64,000 nucleotides of DNA, taken from the NCBI RefSeq assembly GCF_018143015.1, contig NC_054758.1:9656501-9720500 (forward strand), in the 5' to 3' direction. Position numbers and translations under genes: made by a program. Of this stretch, positions 38,901 to 47,514 are shown piece by piece. How positions within the stretch are numbered: position 1 is the stretch's first letter; each line of letters starts with the position of its first letter. The stretch comes from Lytechinus variegatus. Its lineage: Eukaryota; Echinodermata; Echinoidea; Temnopleuroida; Toxopneustidae. The notes below the pieces were generated by a model, which was not told the DNA's origin, made no database searches, and worked only from the letters and a program-made list of their open reading frames with translations.

Positions 38901-41900
38901 AACTCTGTGCTAAAATTATTGGAAAAAAAAAAACATTTGCAACTGGGTGACAGGGGGTTCATTTTCATTGAAGAGAGAACAGCATCCACGAGCAAATTGA
39001 ATTGGAAGCCCCAATGTATAGTAAAGACAAGATCTCTGAATCCTAAAACACCTATCCTTTCAATGGAGAATACCACCATATACAATGCTGCCGTACTTTG
39101 GCAAAAGGATGCAAGTTACAAAAGTATCATTGTTGGAAATGAGCAATGTGTGTTTGTCATTCACATGGTTGTCAATGCAATTTAACAGCATATTTTCTTC
39201 AATATCTTTCAATAAAACAATAATTTCCTCCCCAAATTTTGCCTGAACGTGCAGCATGTAAAGGGTGTTTCAAAAACAACAATAACTCAAATTTGACTTA
39301 TGTGTCACTTGCTCCCTTTTGCCAAAGTTTGGCAGAGTGGTTCTCAAAAGTTTAGAGTAAACCCAACCAGAAAGTGAACATATTGAAAGTTTAAAAATTC
39401 TGCCATGTTTTAGATATTTGATTTTGAAGTCAGGTGATAAAATATTACATTCAATAAAGTTTGTTTCTCTTGGCTCACCGAATATAATAGTGTTGTTGTC
39501 TACATTCCATACCGGTACTCGGCATGAAGGAGTGCATTTTGTCTTGGTGTTCACTAGCTTTTGTGCACAGCTGTATGTAGCTCTTGTTTCACCCATTGTT
39601 TGGTTGTGATATTTGACATCTTGGGGTTGAATGTTTGGTCATCTCATTTGTATAATGATAAGATAATTCTATTTAATCCATAAAATAAACTATTTTATCT
39701 CTGATGTCAATTGGTGGTCGGCTTTGATAAGATACTAGTAAATTTTCATACACTTCTTCAGAGTCTTTTACATAGGTGTTTATGAATAAATTATAGAGAT
39801 ACATGTACTGTCTCAAGTACCAGCGGTTATCAATGATATACAATGAAAGCATCGATTTGTTTTGACAAGCTTAATTCCTCTCCTGTAAACATGGAAAGCA
39901 GAAAACATTTTCTGTTGTAGATTAAATACATAGTTTGGAAGTCACCAAGGACACATACTGCCTTCGCTCAGGAATTCAAATTCAAATCACAGTTTTCAAG
40001 TGTGTGTGTGAAAGGTCTGATGATTCGAAAGATGAAGGGCAATCATCATTAGAATGCTGATTCAAGATTCATGTGTGAAGAGGCCCATAGACTACATGTA
40101 CATGAAATGAAATCCTTTGTTTATGCAGAGATTGATGAATGCGCATGTACATGTATTCAAATCTAACAAGTCATATCTATCATATTCCTTTATTTCAGAG
40201 ATTGATGAATGCGCTTCTGGAACACACAACTGTGATGCTAATGCTGAGTGCACTGATACTGATGGTAGTTTTACCTGTACATGTCAGCATAGGTACTACG
40301 GCGATGGGACATACTGCTTCCGTAAGTAACCTCTATAGAGCAGGGTGCTACATAGGCACTTGCCCGATTGCCCGGGGCAAGTAAAAGTTAGAGTCGGGCA
40401 AGTGTTTTGAAGTAAAGACTAAAACTAATTGCCCGAATCGGGCATCAAAATTCTCACAGTATAATGACCAAAATTTAGGGTAAATATGATATTGACCCTA
40501 ATTTTGGTCATGGCAGGTGAGATAAAATCACTTTAGAAAGAGAAATGCAATAACAGGAAGATCGGTTCATGTCAAAAGAGAGGATGAGGTCAATGGTTTA
40601 AATAACTGCAAAACTTTCCTTTGAAGAGTTAAAAACAGTTTTTTCAAGGATTTTTAGGGGGCAAGTGAAATAGAATTTTGGGCAAGTATATTACAACTAT
40701 TTAATAATTTATTTGCCTGACTGGGTAAGTGCTTCTAAAAAGTTATGTATTACCCTGCTATAGAGCATTCCATGCAGTATTTTTACAATGATTTCCACTT
40801 GCAAACCTGCTCTCAGCCAATTAGATGCAAGGATTTCAGTAGCTTATAACATCTGTCTGTGGATTTAGTCTGTGAAATGTTCCCTTGTCTCTTAATTGTT
40901 TTCATTTATCTTAATTGATGTTCAGTGTTTTTTAAATTTTTAATATGAGAATCTAGTCTTCAGCAGTTGACTGCTGAGTTCTTTATTTTCCACTGATTTA
41001 GTATGGAAAACAGGCTGTCAGAGTCATAGAGAGCTAACAGACAATATCTTTGCATTTATAATTAGACATAAATCTTTTTAAAAATACTTTTATTTTGGAT
41101 TCCCGTTAACCTGACGAATTGGAAGACATGTAATTATGAAGAAAAAATACCCTGGTGAGTTTTTGTGAGTGTTTAGAGAAAATTGTTCCATGGCACGTCT
41201 GAAGTAATTTCCATCATGTATATTTCTTTGAGATAAAACAAATGCACCTACCAGTGCCAGTATCAATTTATTATCAAATTTGTGTTCAACCACATTTTCT
41301 TTCAAATGTACTTTGACTTGTAATTTTGTTGTTTTAGTAATAGTTGTTTTTCTAATTGTAAAATATTTTGTTTGCCTAAGTGGCCTCTTGGTAGATACAT
41401 ATTATTATTCATTTTATTATGTACTAACCAAAGACCATGATGCAAGTCTTAAGGATATGTAATAATTATCCATTTTATTCTCTGTAGTATTAGTAGATAT
41501 CTGAAAACGTATATTTTAAGACTATGTATTTATAACCACAGTCAATGAGAGGCCACACTCGGGTTCACTACCTCTGTAAAGAAAATTATTACATGTAGTA
41601 AGACTGCTAGTGATATATTTCTTGATTGTGTATTTTTTATACAGCGGTGTGTGGTAGAGCTTGTCAGAACGGAGGAGTGTGTATCAGACCATCAGTGTGT
41701 GAATGCCCTCCAGGATATGAAGGAGAAGCTTGTGAAATAGGTAAGTAAAGTACCCATCTTCTACGACTTGTGATTCTACTTTCAATTTATGGCCTTTCTT
41801 TCCTCTAGCTTGTCCTAATCCTCCTTATTTTATATTGTTTCTTTTATTCTTCAATTCTTCTTCCATTTCTTTTTTTCTTTATATAGTTCTTCTTCATCTT

Positions 41901-44900
41901 CTTTGTTTTTCTTCTTTTCTTTTCTTCTTTTCTTTTTTACCTCTTCTTATTTTTTTCTTGCTTTATCTTCCCGTTCTTAGTCTTCGTATTCCTTTCCTTC
42001 ATTGTCTTATTTCTTCTTCTTCGCTTTCTCCTCCGGTTTTACTTTCTATTTTCTCCTCATCCCACCACCTTGAATATTCCTTCTACATCCTGCCTCTCAA
42101 ACTCTCTTTCCTGATTGAATTCATAAAATTTTGTGCCTAAAATTCATGACTTATACCAGCGCTTCTCAACCTTTTTTTTTTTTTACTCCAGGACCACTTT
42201 GACTCTGATTTTTTTTCGAGGTACTCTTACCAAAATTTTAAGAAAGGGATATGACTACTTGTACACAATATACAAGCACATGAGGTTCACATCAAAGTTG
42301 CTTGTACATGGCAGTCATTATACACTGTGCAGTGCATGCATGTTTCAACATGCATGATAACTATCACGTTGACCCAGTAGACCAATCGAACATAACATGT
42401 TTGGACAGGTCTGTGAAATATACTTAACTTTTTCCCCTATTTTTTTTCCTCTGGAGCTTCTCGCGGCCCACCTTAGAGAGCTTCGTGGCCCACAGAATGA
42501 GAAGCGCTGACTTATACAGTCCATTCAATGTGTGTCAATTAACCACAGAGTAGAGACACAATTGTCACTCCGATTTGTAAGGCCCACATTTTCTCATATA
42601 TTACTTGGTACTGCAGGTACGAATACTTCTTCATTCTTACAAATAAATCGTATCACTGACATCGATAATCTTTTCTTATCCCCTTCCATGATAGACAAGG
42701 ATGAATGCACGAATGGAGAGAGCCAATGTACTGGTCATTCTCATTGTGTCAACCTTCCAGGGAGCTACCATTGTGATTGCGATTCGGGGTACGCCAGCGA
42801 CACTGCCCATATTGACTACGGAGCTTCGTGTGTAGGTATGTAGTGATTTCTTACAGTAAAGTTTACCTTTATATTTGATCAGTCTCTGATTCTAGATTTC
42901 AGTTCCATAAATGTTTGATTTACATGTACATGTATGTTCAACGATAGCTTCCATGGAATCTTTGATTCTCATTGGCCGTTTGCATTGTTACCATTATTCC
43001 TCATTTGGTCCAGGCTTTTTGAAATTGCATAGCCCATGGGGGGGGGGTTGCCCCCCTGAGATCTATGTTGTTAATGCACAATCTTTATGATAATTGATAT
43101 GCATGTCACTCATGATGTAATCTCCCATATTGGAAAGTTAATTGTACCAAATTCATTCATATTTATTTTTGATTAATTATTTCTGCTAATCAATGCCTAA
43201 AATCATAATATATTAAAGTTACCAGAATAGCAATTTTTTTGCAATGGGGCCCAGGTCTTTACAATTATGTATCTATCAAAAATTCTACTTCACATAGGTT
43301 GCAATATTTTTTTCATGTCTTGCATCAATATTTAAATAAATTATTTGTCAAATCTTAGATGGGAAATAGGGTCACAAAGTAAATTGACGATTGACCATTG
43401 ATCTACATGGATTGAAGTTAACAGGTGTTTTCTCGCTCTGTTTGATTACAGATTTTCATAGACTCAAATCATATGTTCTAGAACCCTTTTAAGAAGCAAT
43501 AGGCAGTCATTGAAAATGCACCTTTAAACATGCAAAGAGACTTTCTTTTCTAAAATCTTAATATTATGATAATATTCATCATATTAATGTTCAAATGTAT
43601 AATTCTTTGATCCTTAACAGATATTGATGAGTGCGATACATCCAATACGTGTGATAAGAGTCGTCTATGTATTAATACGGAGGGGTCATACGAGTGTCGT
43701 TGCTCGGCCGCTAGTAGCTGCTCTACGGCATGTCGTACGGATTGGGGCAAAAAGGGCAACGGAGCTACATGGGATACTGGCCTCTGTCAGACCTGCACTT
43801 GCCAGGTAATACTCAAATTGGCAACACTTAGATGGATAGATAGGGAAATGATATTCATGGAAGCTTTGTCTTGCATGCATAGCTGAAATCGAGACATGGA
43901 CACTGCTTTTCCAACGGCGACAGTGATGACATCAACATTGAAATCTTAACTAAAATTAAGTATTTGGAATGTCATCATAACTTGAAAGTATAAGGCCCTT
44001 AGACATAAGGGTAGTCAGGGATCATTGATCATCTTGCAATGGTTTAAGGTCACATGATCATGGTCAAAGGTCACCTAGGGCTAATGAGCTCGACTATTTT
44101 GTTGTATCAACATTGAAATCTTAACCAAGGTTGAATTGGTGAAATTTTCATAAGTTTGCAAGTAAAAAAAAAATGGGTCTATGCCATGAAACTTGGAGAT
44201 ATGAGTAATCAAGTATCACTGATTATCCTTTTTTCCCTGTAGGTTGGTGTAGTGACATGTACACCTCAAGTTTGCGATTGTAGCGATCCAGAGATTGATC
44301 CAATCTGTTGTCCAATGTGCGTGTCGGAGATTCAGCAGTGCCTGCATCAAACATCGGCTATCACCTACAACCATCGGGAGTGGTGGAGCCACGACTGCAA
44401 AGATTGCCAATGCTTGGTGAGTGGGTGATAGAATCATGGTGGTGGTTATGATGATCCGAGTCATATTAATGGTGGTAGTGATGATGATAGTAATGATGAT
44501 GATGGTGACGATGATAATGATGGGGTGGTGGTGATGATGATGGTGGCGGTGATGATGATATTAATGATGGTGATGATATTGATGGGGTAGTGATGATAAT
44601 GATGGTGGTGGCGGTGATGATGTTGGTGGTTATGATGATGATGTTGGTGATGTCGATGATATTGATGGGGTGGTGATGATGATGGTGGCGGTGATGATGA
44701 TATTAATGATGGTGATGATATTGATGGGGTGGTGATGATCATGATGGTTATGATGATGATGTTGGTGATATTGATGATCGAAATACTGTGGATGATGATG
44801 ATGATAATGTTGATGGTGATGATAATGTTGATGGTGATAATGTTGATAATGATGATGAAAGATGATGATGGTGATGATCTAGAAAACATTTTTGAAATGG

Positions 44901-45973
44901 TTCAAATAACTTATTTCCTTTTTACTTCCATTTCCATGATAAACACAGGAAGGAAGCATCAAATGCAAGCCTGTACAATGTGAGACATTGAACTGTCCGA
45001 ACACCTATACACCCGTGGGTGAATGCTGCCCTCGCTGTCAACCACACAGTGAATGCGACCTCATGACCTCGGGGCCAAAGGTCACAGCTCCTTCGACGTG
45101 TGTCACAGATACAGGAATGGTTTATTCACACAAGGAGAGGTGGTTCTTAGATGAGGATCATTGTTCAGAATGTGTGTGTAAGGTGAGTAGAACATAAATG
45201 TGGGAGAAAAAAAAAACATTAAGAAAGAAGCTTTATAGATTCGATTCTGTGATAAAAGGCCAGTTCTACCCAAACAATACGTGAATTTGAAGGAATAGAG
45301 AATACTCAGCCAAGTATAATGCTGACAATTCCATCAAAATCGGATGCAAATTAAGGAAATTATGACCTTTTTGTAGTTGGATTTGTTTTCACATAACAGT
45401 AATATGCACAAGACGGAACTGATTATGTCATTCAATATTTCATTTGAATTTTATTACATGAAATATTTCTATTCTTTTTCTGCTTGAAAAACATAGATTG
45501 ATTCCTCTTTGATCATGTGGAATTTTCATTGCTGTAATATTTTGTGAATCAATAAAAATCCTTATTGTAATATTTACAGAAATTTAAATATAAAGACATG
45601 GTAATCTTGTGCATATAGATTTGTTAAAAATGAAAACAAGCAATTCTAGGTTATTTTTATGCCCTTGGCCATTAGTTTATTGTAATACATTGATCAACAT
45701 AACACAGACAGTTTGCAGATGAGTTTGCCACTGTCACTCATACTTACTTGAATTCAATTTGTAATTTAATTTGATGAATCAGTAATTGAGTCATTTGACA
45801 TACAGTGTTATCCTCATTTGACACAAAAAAATAAAATTTTAATTTTATTTCGTTAATGTGGAAAATTTGATAGAGATCATCTGTTCCTTTTTGATAATTT
45901 TATGCTTTTTCTGTTCATTTTTTTACAGGATGGAAGTATTTGTTGCGCTTACAACAGTGCGTGTGCTCCCTGA
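14910..45973 (+). CDS. NELL: NELL (neural EGF-like-like secreted glycoprotein), full gene span, 17 coding exons
   Basis: Secreted multimeric extracellular protein. Vertebrate NELL1/NELL2 act in osteogenic and neural signalling; NELL2 binds Robo3. Joining exons 14910-14967, 24556-24690, 25523-25676, 30164-30431, 30742-30897, 33495-33623, 35698-35791, 36741-36841, 37831-37945, 38412-38669, 40199-40321, 41645-41740, 42695-42835, 43621-43805, 44243-44416, 44949-45182 and 45929-45973 gives 2466 nt, 821 residues, close to the 810-816 of vertebrate forms. All introns are GT-AG and phases agree. Order: signal peptide, LamG/TSPN-like domain (exons 2-5), coiled coil (5-6), VWC1-2 (6-9), EGF1-6 (10-14), VWC3 onward (14-17). 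Four EGFs carry DxDEC-type calcium starts and Asp/Asn-hydroxylation signatures. The ATG has A at -3 and G at +4 and is the first in frame. Nothing is truncated. Confidence 0.97.
15431..15821. mobile_element. fold-back element with about 90-bp inverted arms
   Basis: TGCAGGCTCCACTCCATTTC...CGAACTTCGGGACGGTGAAC (15431 onward) is mirrored by GTTCACCGTCCTGAAGTTCG...GAGTGGAGCCTGCA (ending 15821). The central about 200 bp is unpaired and AT-rich. It sits in NELL intron 1. Confidence 0.85.
16340..16494. mobile_element. MITE with CAG target duplication
   Basis: The termini GGGCCTGTTGCATAAAACTT and AAGTTTTATGCAACGGGCCC pair, and pairing continues inward through TTTTTACCTGAGAAAACTC. CAG flanks both sides (16337-16339 and 16495-16497). 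The 3-bp CWG duplication and GGG ends fit PIF/Harbinger-type MITEs (inference). Confidence 0.85.
17195..17243. repeat. hairpin beside a poly-G tract
   Basis: TTTAACCAGGGAAGTGGGAG is followed after 6 bases by CTCTCACTTCCCTGGTTTAA, an about 20-bp stem. A run of about 14 G (from about 17180) abuts it. Confidence 0.75.
22450..22515. repeat. TTCA/TTCG tetranucleotide microsatellite
   Basis: Tandem TTCATTCA, TTCGTTCG and TTTGTTCG words run for about 65 bp and are followed by TACATGTACATGTATATACA repeats. Confidence 0.85.
24229..24402 (-). mobile_element. 5'-truncated SINE tail
   Basis: Reverse complement of the body and tail seen at 2780-2918: GTGCTCAAGGCGCTCCTATATTAC, CGGCTAAGCTAC and GGGGTAAATGGGTACC-like words. 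The tRNA head is missing. Confidence 0.7.
24556..24690 (+). CDS. NELL: NELL exon 2: start of the LamG/TSPN-like domain
   Basis: The acceptor is TTTCCATTACAG and the donor GTAAAGG. It encodes [19 protein letters not shown]... to [15 protein letters not shown] and [10 protein letters not shown] correspond to the conserved start of mature vertebrate NELL (GxDPDLQMD, VAQVSGMHNAS). Confidence 0.93.
25523..25676 (+). CDS. NELL: NELL exon 3: LamG/TSPN-like domain
   Basis: The acceptor is TTTATTTACCAG and the donor GTAAGT. It encodes [16 protein letters not shown]... [20 protein letters not shown], matching the NELL segment EFTxLATVQQKPSTSGVILS. A palindromic MITE begins only 5 nt into the following intron. 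Confidence 0.94.
25682..26288. mobile_element. TTAAAGG palindromic MITE abutting the exon 3 donor
   Basis: It begins TTAAAGGTCAAGTCCCCCTC and ends GGGGTGGACTTCTCCTTTAA. Long arms pair further in (CATCAAAATCGGATGTAAAATA with TATTTTACATCCGATTTTGATG). The first T of the element is the sixth intron base. Shorter relatives lie at 30998-31166 and 33729-33814, with partial copies at about 34015-34075, 37355-37450 and 45254-45400. Confidence 0.85.
26289..30163. other. remainder of NELL intron 3, no gene
   Basis: AT-rich DNA with many TACATGTA words, an AAAACAAA run near 26630 and a purine (GAGAGAAAGATA) tract at about 29895-30030. No exon-like segment was seen. Confidence 0.6.
30164..30431 (+). CDS. 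NELL: NELL exon 4: core of the LamG/TSPN-like domain
   Basis: The acceptor is CATTTTGATAG and the donor GTATGA. It encodes [20 protein letters not shown]... [21 protein letters not shown]... [16 protein letters not shown], parallel to vertebrate QWHKVALSVSASHLLLHVDC and LWLGQRN. One N-glycosylation sequon (NTT) is visible. Confidence 0.96.
30742..30897 (+). CDS. NELL: NELL exon 5: end of LamG domain, coiled-coil start
   Basis: The acceptor is TAATTTTGCAG and the donor GTACAT. It encodes [20 protein letters not shown], the CPTC motif and the heptad-like [20 protein letters not shown] and the coiled coil are typical of NELL, where they serve oligomerisation. Confidence 0.95.
30998..31166. mobile_element. 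deleted TTAAAGG MITE with long flanking direct repeat
   Basis: TTAAAGGTCAAGTCCACCCC and GGGGTGGACTTGTCCTTTAA bound 169 bp. The 14 flanking bases AAATTTGTTTCATC occur on both sides, an unusually long direct repeat for this family. Confidence 0.8.
31540..31699. mobile_element. MITE with GTGGGTGTTTCATAAA ends
   Basis: GTGGGTGTTTCATAAAGCTG pairs with CAGTTTTATGAAACACCCAC, and inside GCACGACTGG pairs with CCAGTCGTGC. The flanking triplets are CTT and CTG, close to the CWG pattern of neighbouring families. Confidence 0.75.
33495..33623 (+). CDS. NELL: NELL exon 6: coiled coil and first half of VWC1
   Basis: The acceptor is TTTTATTTTCAG and the donor [20 protein letters not shown] continues the coiled coil; then [11 protein letters not shown]...[16 protein letters not shown] is the N-terminal half of a VWC module (vertebrate CHCEKTCQVSG). 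Confidence 0.95.
33729..33814. mobile_element. 86-bp end-to-end remnant of the TTAAAGG MITE
   Basis: TTAAAGGACAGGTCCACCCC and GGGGTTGACTTGACCTTTAA face each other with about 46 bp between; the whole inner part of the family is gone. Confidence 0.8.
33815..35307. other. NELL intron 6, no gene
   Basis: Contains a partial TTAAAGG-family end (TTTTTCTGAGGTGGACTTTACC, about 34045-34075) and TACATGTA words. No exon was recognised. Confidence 0.55.
35308..35515 (+). mobile_element. tRNA-derived SINE copy
   Basis: The head GGGGGCGTCATGGTCTGG and degraded B box GGGTTGGATTCCCAGCC are followed by CTTCAGCAAGAAATTTACCC, TGTGCTGCACTCAACCCAGG and TTGAATGCTTGAGCACC, collinear with the copy at 2669. Confidence 0.85.
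35698..35791 (+). CDS. NELL: NELL exon 7: second half of VWC1
   Basis: The acceptor is TTATCTTTCAG and the donor GTTCGT (weaker than consensus). It encodes [19 protein letters not shown]... GNCCPICK, the CCxxC end of a VWC module. Confidence 0.95.
36163..36435. mobile_element. MITE with GCCCCGTCTTACAAAG ends
   Basis: GCCCCGTCTTACAAAGGGTC pairs with CTCTTTGTAAGACGGGGC, and ATCAATCGTAACTC pairs with a GATCAATCTCAACTC-type end. The right half (AACAAACATGCATTTTA, TTGACGTTGCT) recurs at 47850-47940. Confidence 0.8.
36741..36841 (+). CDS. NELL: NELL exon 8: first half of VWC2
   Basis: The acceptor is CTTGTATTGTAG and the donor GTAAGC. It encodes [18 protein letters not shown]... [10 protein letters not shown], with one N-glycosylation sequon (NCT). 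Confidence 0.93.
36872..37293. mobile_element. MITE built of AAACCAGTTT-type words, 30 bp after exon 8
   Basis: The left end CTAAAAGCGGTTTACTGG is mirrored by CTGGTAAACTAGTTTTAG. The interior repeats AAACCRGTTT and AAAACTAGTTT. No coding content. Confidence 0.7.
37831..37945 (+). CDS. NELL: NELL exon 9: second half of VWC2
   Basis: The acceptor is TTTCTTATTTCAG and the donor GTACAA. It encodes [16 protein letters not shown]... [18 protein letters not shown], ending in a CCxxC. A decayed copy of its 3' edge lies about 115 bp downstream (38061-38110). Confidence 0.95.
38061..38110 (+). pseudogene. decayed duplicate of the 3' edge of NELL exon 9
   Basis: TTTACATACTGTGCCAGGGA and GTTGCTGTGAATTGTCAATA mirror exon 9's end (TTTACAGTGCCCGGAAGTTG, CTGTGAATATTGTCAAGGTA) with small indels. 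The donor is lost. Confidence 0.75.
38301..38380 (+). pseudogene. decayed duplicate of the 5' half of NELL exon 10
   Basis: After a TTTTGTACAG acceptor-like end, TTATTACTCTGTGTTTCTTC, CAAGGTTTGTGTGAACACAT and AAATGCCTGTGCCCAT parallel exon 10 (GATTACTGTG..., GTTTCTCCCAAGGTATGTGT, GAACACGCCC, GAATGTCTGTGTCC). Indels break the frame. It lies just upstream of the intact exon. Confidence 0.75.
38412..38669 (+). CDS. NELL: NELL exon 10: EGF1 and calcium-binding EGF2
   Basis: The acceptor is TTCTCATTGCAG and the donor GTAAGT. It encodes [17 protein letters not shown]... [14 protein letters not shown], then DINECVVSE... [22 protein letters not shown]2 has the calcium-binding DINEC start and the CxNxxxxYxC hydroxylation signature. 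The exon carries two modules, unlike the following single-EGF exons. Confidence 0.96.
38670..40125. other. NELL intron 10, no gene
   Basis: Contains a fragment of the 7768-type MITE near 38872-38930 (GAACTCTGGTTTAACTTGAG) and a TACATGTA cluster near 40090. Short open frames here lack splice context and homology. Confidence 0.55.
40126..40142 (+). pseudogene. decoy copy of the NELL exon 11 acceptor and first codons
   Basis: TGCAGAGATTGATGAATGCGC repeats the real exon start (TTTCAGAGATTGATGAATGCGC, boundary 40198/40199) about 71 bp upstream. Reading on from the decoy meets TAA after about a dozen codons, so using it would truncate the protein. Confidence 0.75.
40199..40321 (+). CDS. NELL: NELL exon 11: calcium-binding EGF3
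   Basis: The acceptor is CTTTATTTCAG and the donor GTAAGT. It encodes [18 protein letters not shown], then [12 protein letters not shown] and [12 protein letters not shown] and CxDxxxxFxC are calcium-binding EGF signatures. A hAT MITE sits 19 nt past the exon end. Confidence 0.96.
40341..40757. mobile_element. hAT-type MITE (417 bp) with CTATAGAG duplication
   Basis: CTATAGAG occurs at 40333-40340 and 40758-40765. The element starts CAGGGTGCTACATA and ends with the inverse of CAGGGTAATACATA; CAGGG starts are typical of hAT termini. The interior has several GGGCAAGT words. The left duplication starts 11 nt after the NELL exon 11 donor. Confidence 0.85.
41645..41740 (+). CDS. NELL: NELL exon 12: EGF4 (non-calcium)
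   Basis: The acceptor is TTTTTATACAG and the donor GTAAGT. It encodes [17 protein letters not shown], then [15 protein letters not shown], a compact EGF without the DxDEC start, as in the fourth EGF of vertebrate NELL. Confidence 0.95.
   Translation, partial: RCVVELVRTEECVSDHQCVNALQDMKEKLVK
42157..42509. mobile_element. hAT-type MITE (353 bp) with ACTTATAC duplication
   Basis: ACTTATAC occurs at 42149-42156 and 42510-42517. The termini CAGCGCTTCTCA and TGAGAAGCGCTG are exact inverts, and the interior holds GCGGCCCACC and GTGGCCCACAG. It lies in NELL intron 12. Confidence 0.9.
42695..42835 (+). CDS. NELL: NELL exon 13: calcium-binding EGF5
   Basis: The acceptor is CCTTCCATGATAG and the donor GTATGT. 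It encodes [18 protein letters not shown], then [18 protein letters not shown]. The CVNLPGxYHC run is shared with vertebrate NELL EGF5. Confidence 0.96.
   Translation, partial: TRMNARMERANVLVILIVSTFQGATIVIAIRGTPATLPILTTELRV
43621..43805 (+). CDS. NELL: NELL exon 14: EGF6 and start of VWC3
   Basis: The acceptor is GATCCTTAACAG and the donor GTAATA. It encodes [29 protein letters not shown], then [17 protein letters not shown] and [12 protein letters not shown]. The EGF has the calcium start and runs directly into the VWC, as in vertebrate NELL. Confidence 0.95.
44243..44416 (+). CDS. NELL: NELL exon 15: end of VWC3 and start of VWC4
   Basis: The acceptor is TTTTCCCTGTAG and the donor GTGAGT. 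It encodes [16 protein letters not shown]... CCPMC, then [20 protein letters not shown] and KDCQCL. Confidence 0.95.
44440..44880. repeat. (GAT/GGT)n microsatellite filling NELL intron 15
   Basis: About 440 bp of GATGAT, GGTGGT and GATAAT trinucleotide repeats. Longer internal duplications are also visible: GATATTGATGGGGTGGTGAT recurs three times. It occupies most of the 532-bp intron. Open frames across it are low-complexity artefacts. Confidence 0.95.
44949..45182 (+). CDS. NELL: NELL exon 16: end of VWC4 and C-terminal VWC-like segment
   Basis: The acceptor is GATAAACACAG and the donor GTGAGT. It encodes [33 protein letters not shown]..., [20 protein letters not shown] and CSECVCK, parallel to the end of vertebrate NELL (GECCPRC, TCKCKNG). 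Confidence 0.96.
45183..45928. other. NELL intron 16 with a partial TTAAAGG-family copy
   Basis: About 45254-45400 shares AAAGGCCAGTTCTACCC and CCATCAAAATCGGATGCAAA with the 25682 MITE family. Only one side is recognisable. Nothing else seen. Confidence 0.6.
45929..45973 (+). CDS. NELL: NELL exon 17: C-terminus and stop
   Basis: The acceptor is TTTTTTTACAG. It encodes [14 protein letters not shown] and TGA (45971-45973), corresponding to the vertebrate end NGRVCCSVDFECLQ. Confidence 0.96.
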   Translation, partial: DGSICCAYNSACAP

Positions 45974-46306
45974 ACATCAAATGTAACACATGGGACTAAG
46001 GACAACTACGAGAGACAGCAATATGATGTTCATGTGGGACTACATGAACAAGAGATGTTGGACATATAGTTATGTTGGGAGCCAGGATGATTGTATATAC
46101 TGATGAGTTATGAAACGGACAAGTATGCGCAAAAGTGTCTGTATATAGCAATAGCAAATATATGACATTCATTTATAAAAAAAATACATGTATGTGTCAG
46201 TTTGTATATAAATTGGTGATTAATTTGTATTTATACATGAATAATGTATCTTCCATATATTACGTCGAGTTGAAGGAAGTCGCGGTTTTGTACTACTGAT
46301 ATTAAA
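45974..46306 (+). other. NELL 3' UTR, minimum extent
   Basis: Non-coding AT-rich sequence after the stop. ATTAAA at 46301-46306 is the first plausible poly(A) signal. The UTR may run further; no AATAAA was identified close by. Confidence 0.45.
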
Positions 46307-47514
46307 ATGCAAGTGATTCATTTGTAGCTCAATTGTGCTGCTTTTAAATTTTCATTTGAAATTTATGATTTTTCAGATGTAAATTATTATTATTATTAGT
46401 CTTGCCAGTATATACCTCAGCCACGGTCTGAAATTTTGTATTTTTATTTATTTTTGACAAGCAACATACAATACATGAAAAAGTATTAGATTACAAATAA
46501 TGCACATTGTTTAGGGCATTAGTAAGAATAACGCACAAGGTACCTTTGAAACCGTTCTGACATGCCCAAGTCATAGCTGAGGGCATTTGGACGGCTTCTA
46601 TGGTAACAAGTGTGCGTAATTTTATTCTAATGCTCAAGCCAAATAATGGTTTGTAAGATAACAATTTGGATCCATGTTATTTGATGAAGTATCCTCATCT
46701 CAAACCATTTATACTGGTCGCTAGAACTAGCCAATAGTATTATATAAATAGCGAATATCTTGCACCATTGCACGAATAAGAATATTCGCTATTTTCGTTG
46801 TAAAACGCCTAGGAACCAAGCAAAAATATTAAAAAAATCAAGTTTTTCCTTGCAGTAGACTATGAAACCTCAAAAATGTATTTAGTGTAAAATAGCAAAC
46901 ATGCACAAATCCTTTTTTTGTGGTAGTTTTTCAGCTTACATATTAAGTTTATTTTATGCTCTTTAGCTGTATATTACAAGCTTATGGAAAATAGGTATTT
47001 ATGAATTATGTATTTGTGTCAAAGTTGCCTATGTGTACATATTTTGTTCATAATATTTTGTTATAGTTTTATATACATTGAGTGTATCATGCCATGAAGA
47101 AACTTCAAATTTTATGTAATTATGCAATCATTTTTGTTTCAAAGATTTTTTATTCATAGCTCTGTGGATAAGCTGGTATTAAAACAAACCTGTAGTTGGC
47201 TTTTACATTGATAGCATATTTTAAATTATGACTGAACATTTACCATCTTCAATATTTCATTTTCTCTTTCAGAAACTTCAAAAAATGTTTGATACTCTGT
47301 TAAATTGTGAGACTTTGGATCTTATTATCCCATGCTTATCACAACACATTTTATAGGAAAAGACTGCCTAGAAAGTTCAGGACTTTAAAAACAGCTACTT
47401 TATTCTGTTCATGTAATTTTCTATTTGGGCAAAGTTTGATAAAACTACAGTCACAGACGGTTAAATCCGCCGAAGTTGAATTATGGCCCAGGTAAAAGTG
47501 ATTCCGCAGATCAG
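46307..47514. other. intergenic or distal NELL 3' UTR, no gene
   Basis: AT-rich, no splice-bounded coding segment and no clear transposon termini. It could in part be an extended NELL 3' UTR. Confidence 0.5.

Noticed and set aside
41835..42140. 101-residue frame rich in Leu, Phe and Ser
   Set aside because: Pyrimidine-rich low-complexity sequence in NELL intron 12.
44461..44983. Frames rich in Met, Ile, Ser and His in NELL intron 15
   Set aside because: Trinucleotide repeat within a well-defined intron.
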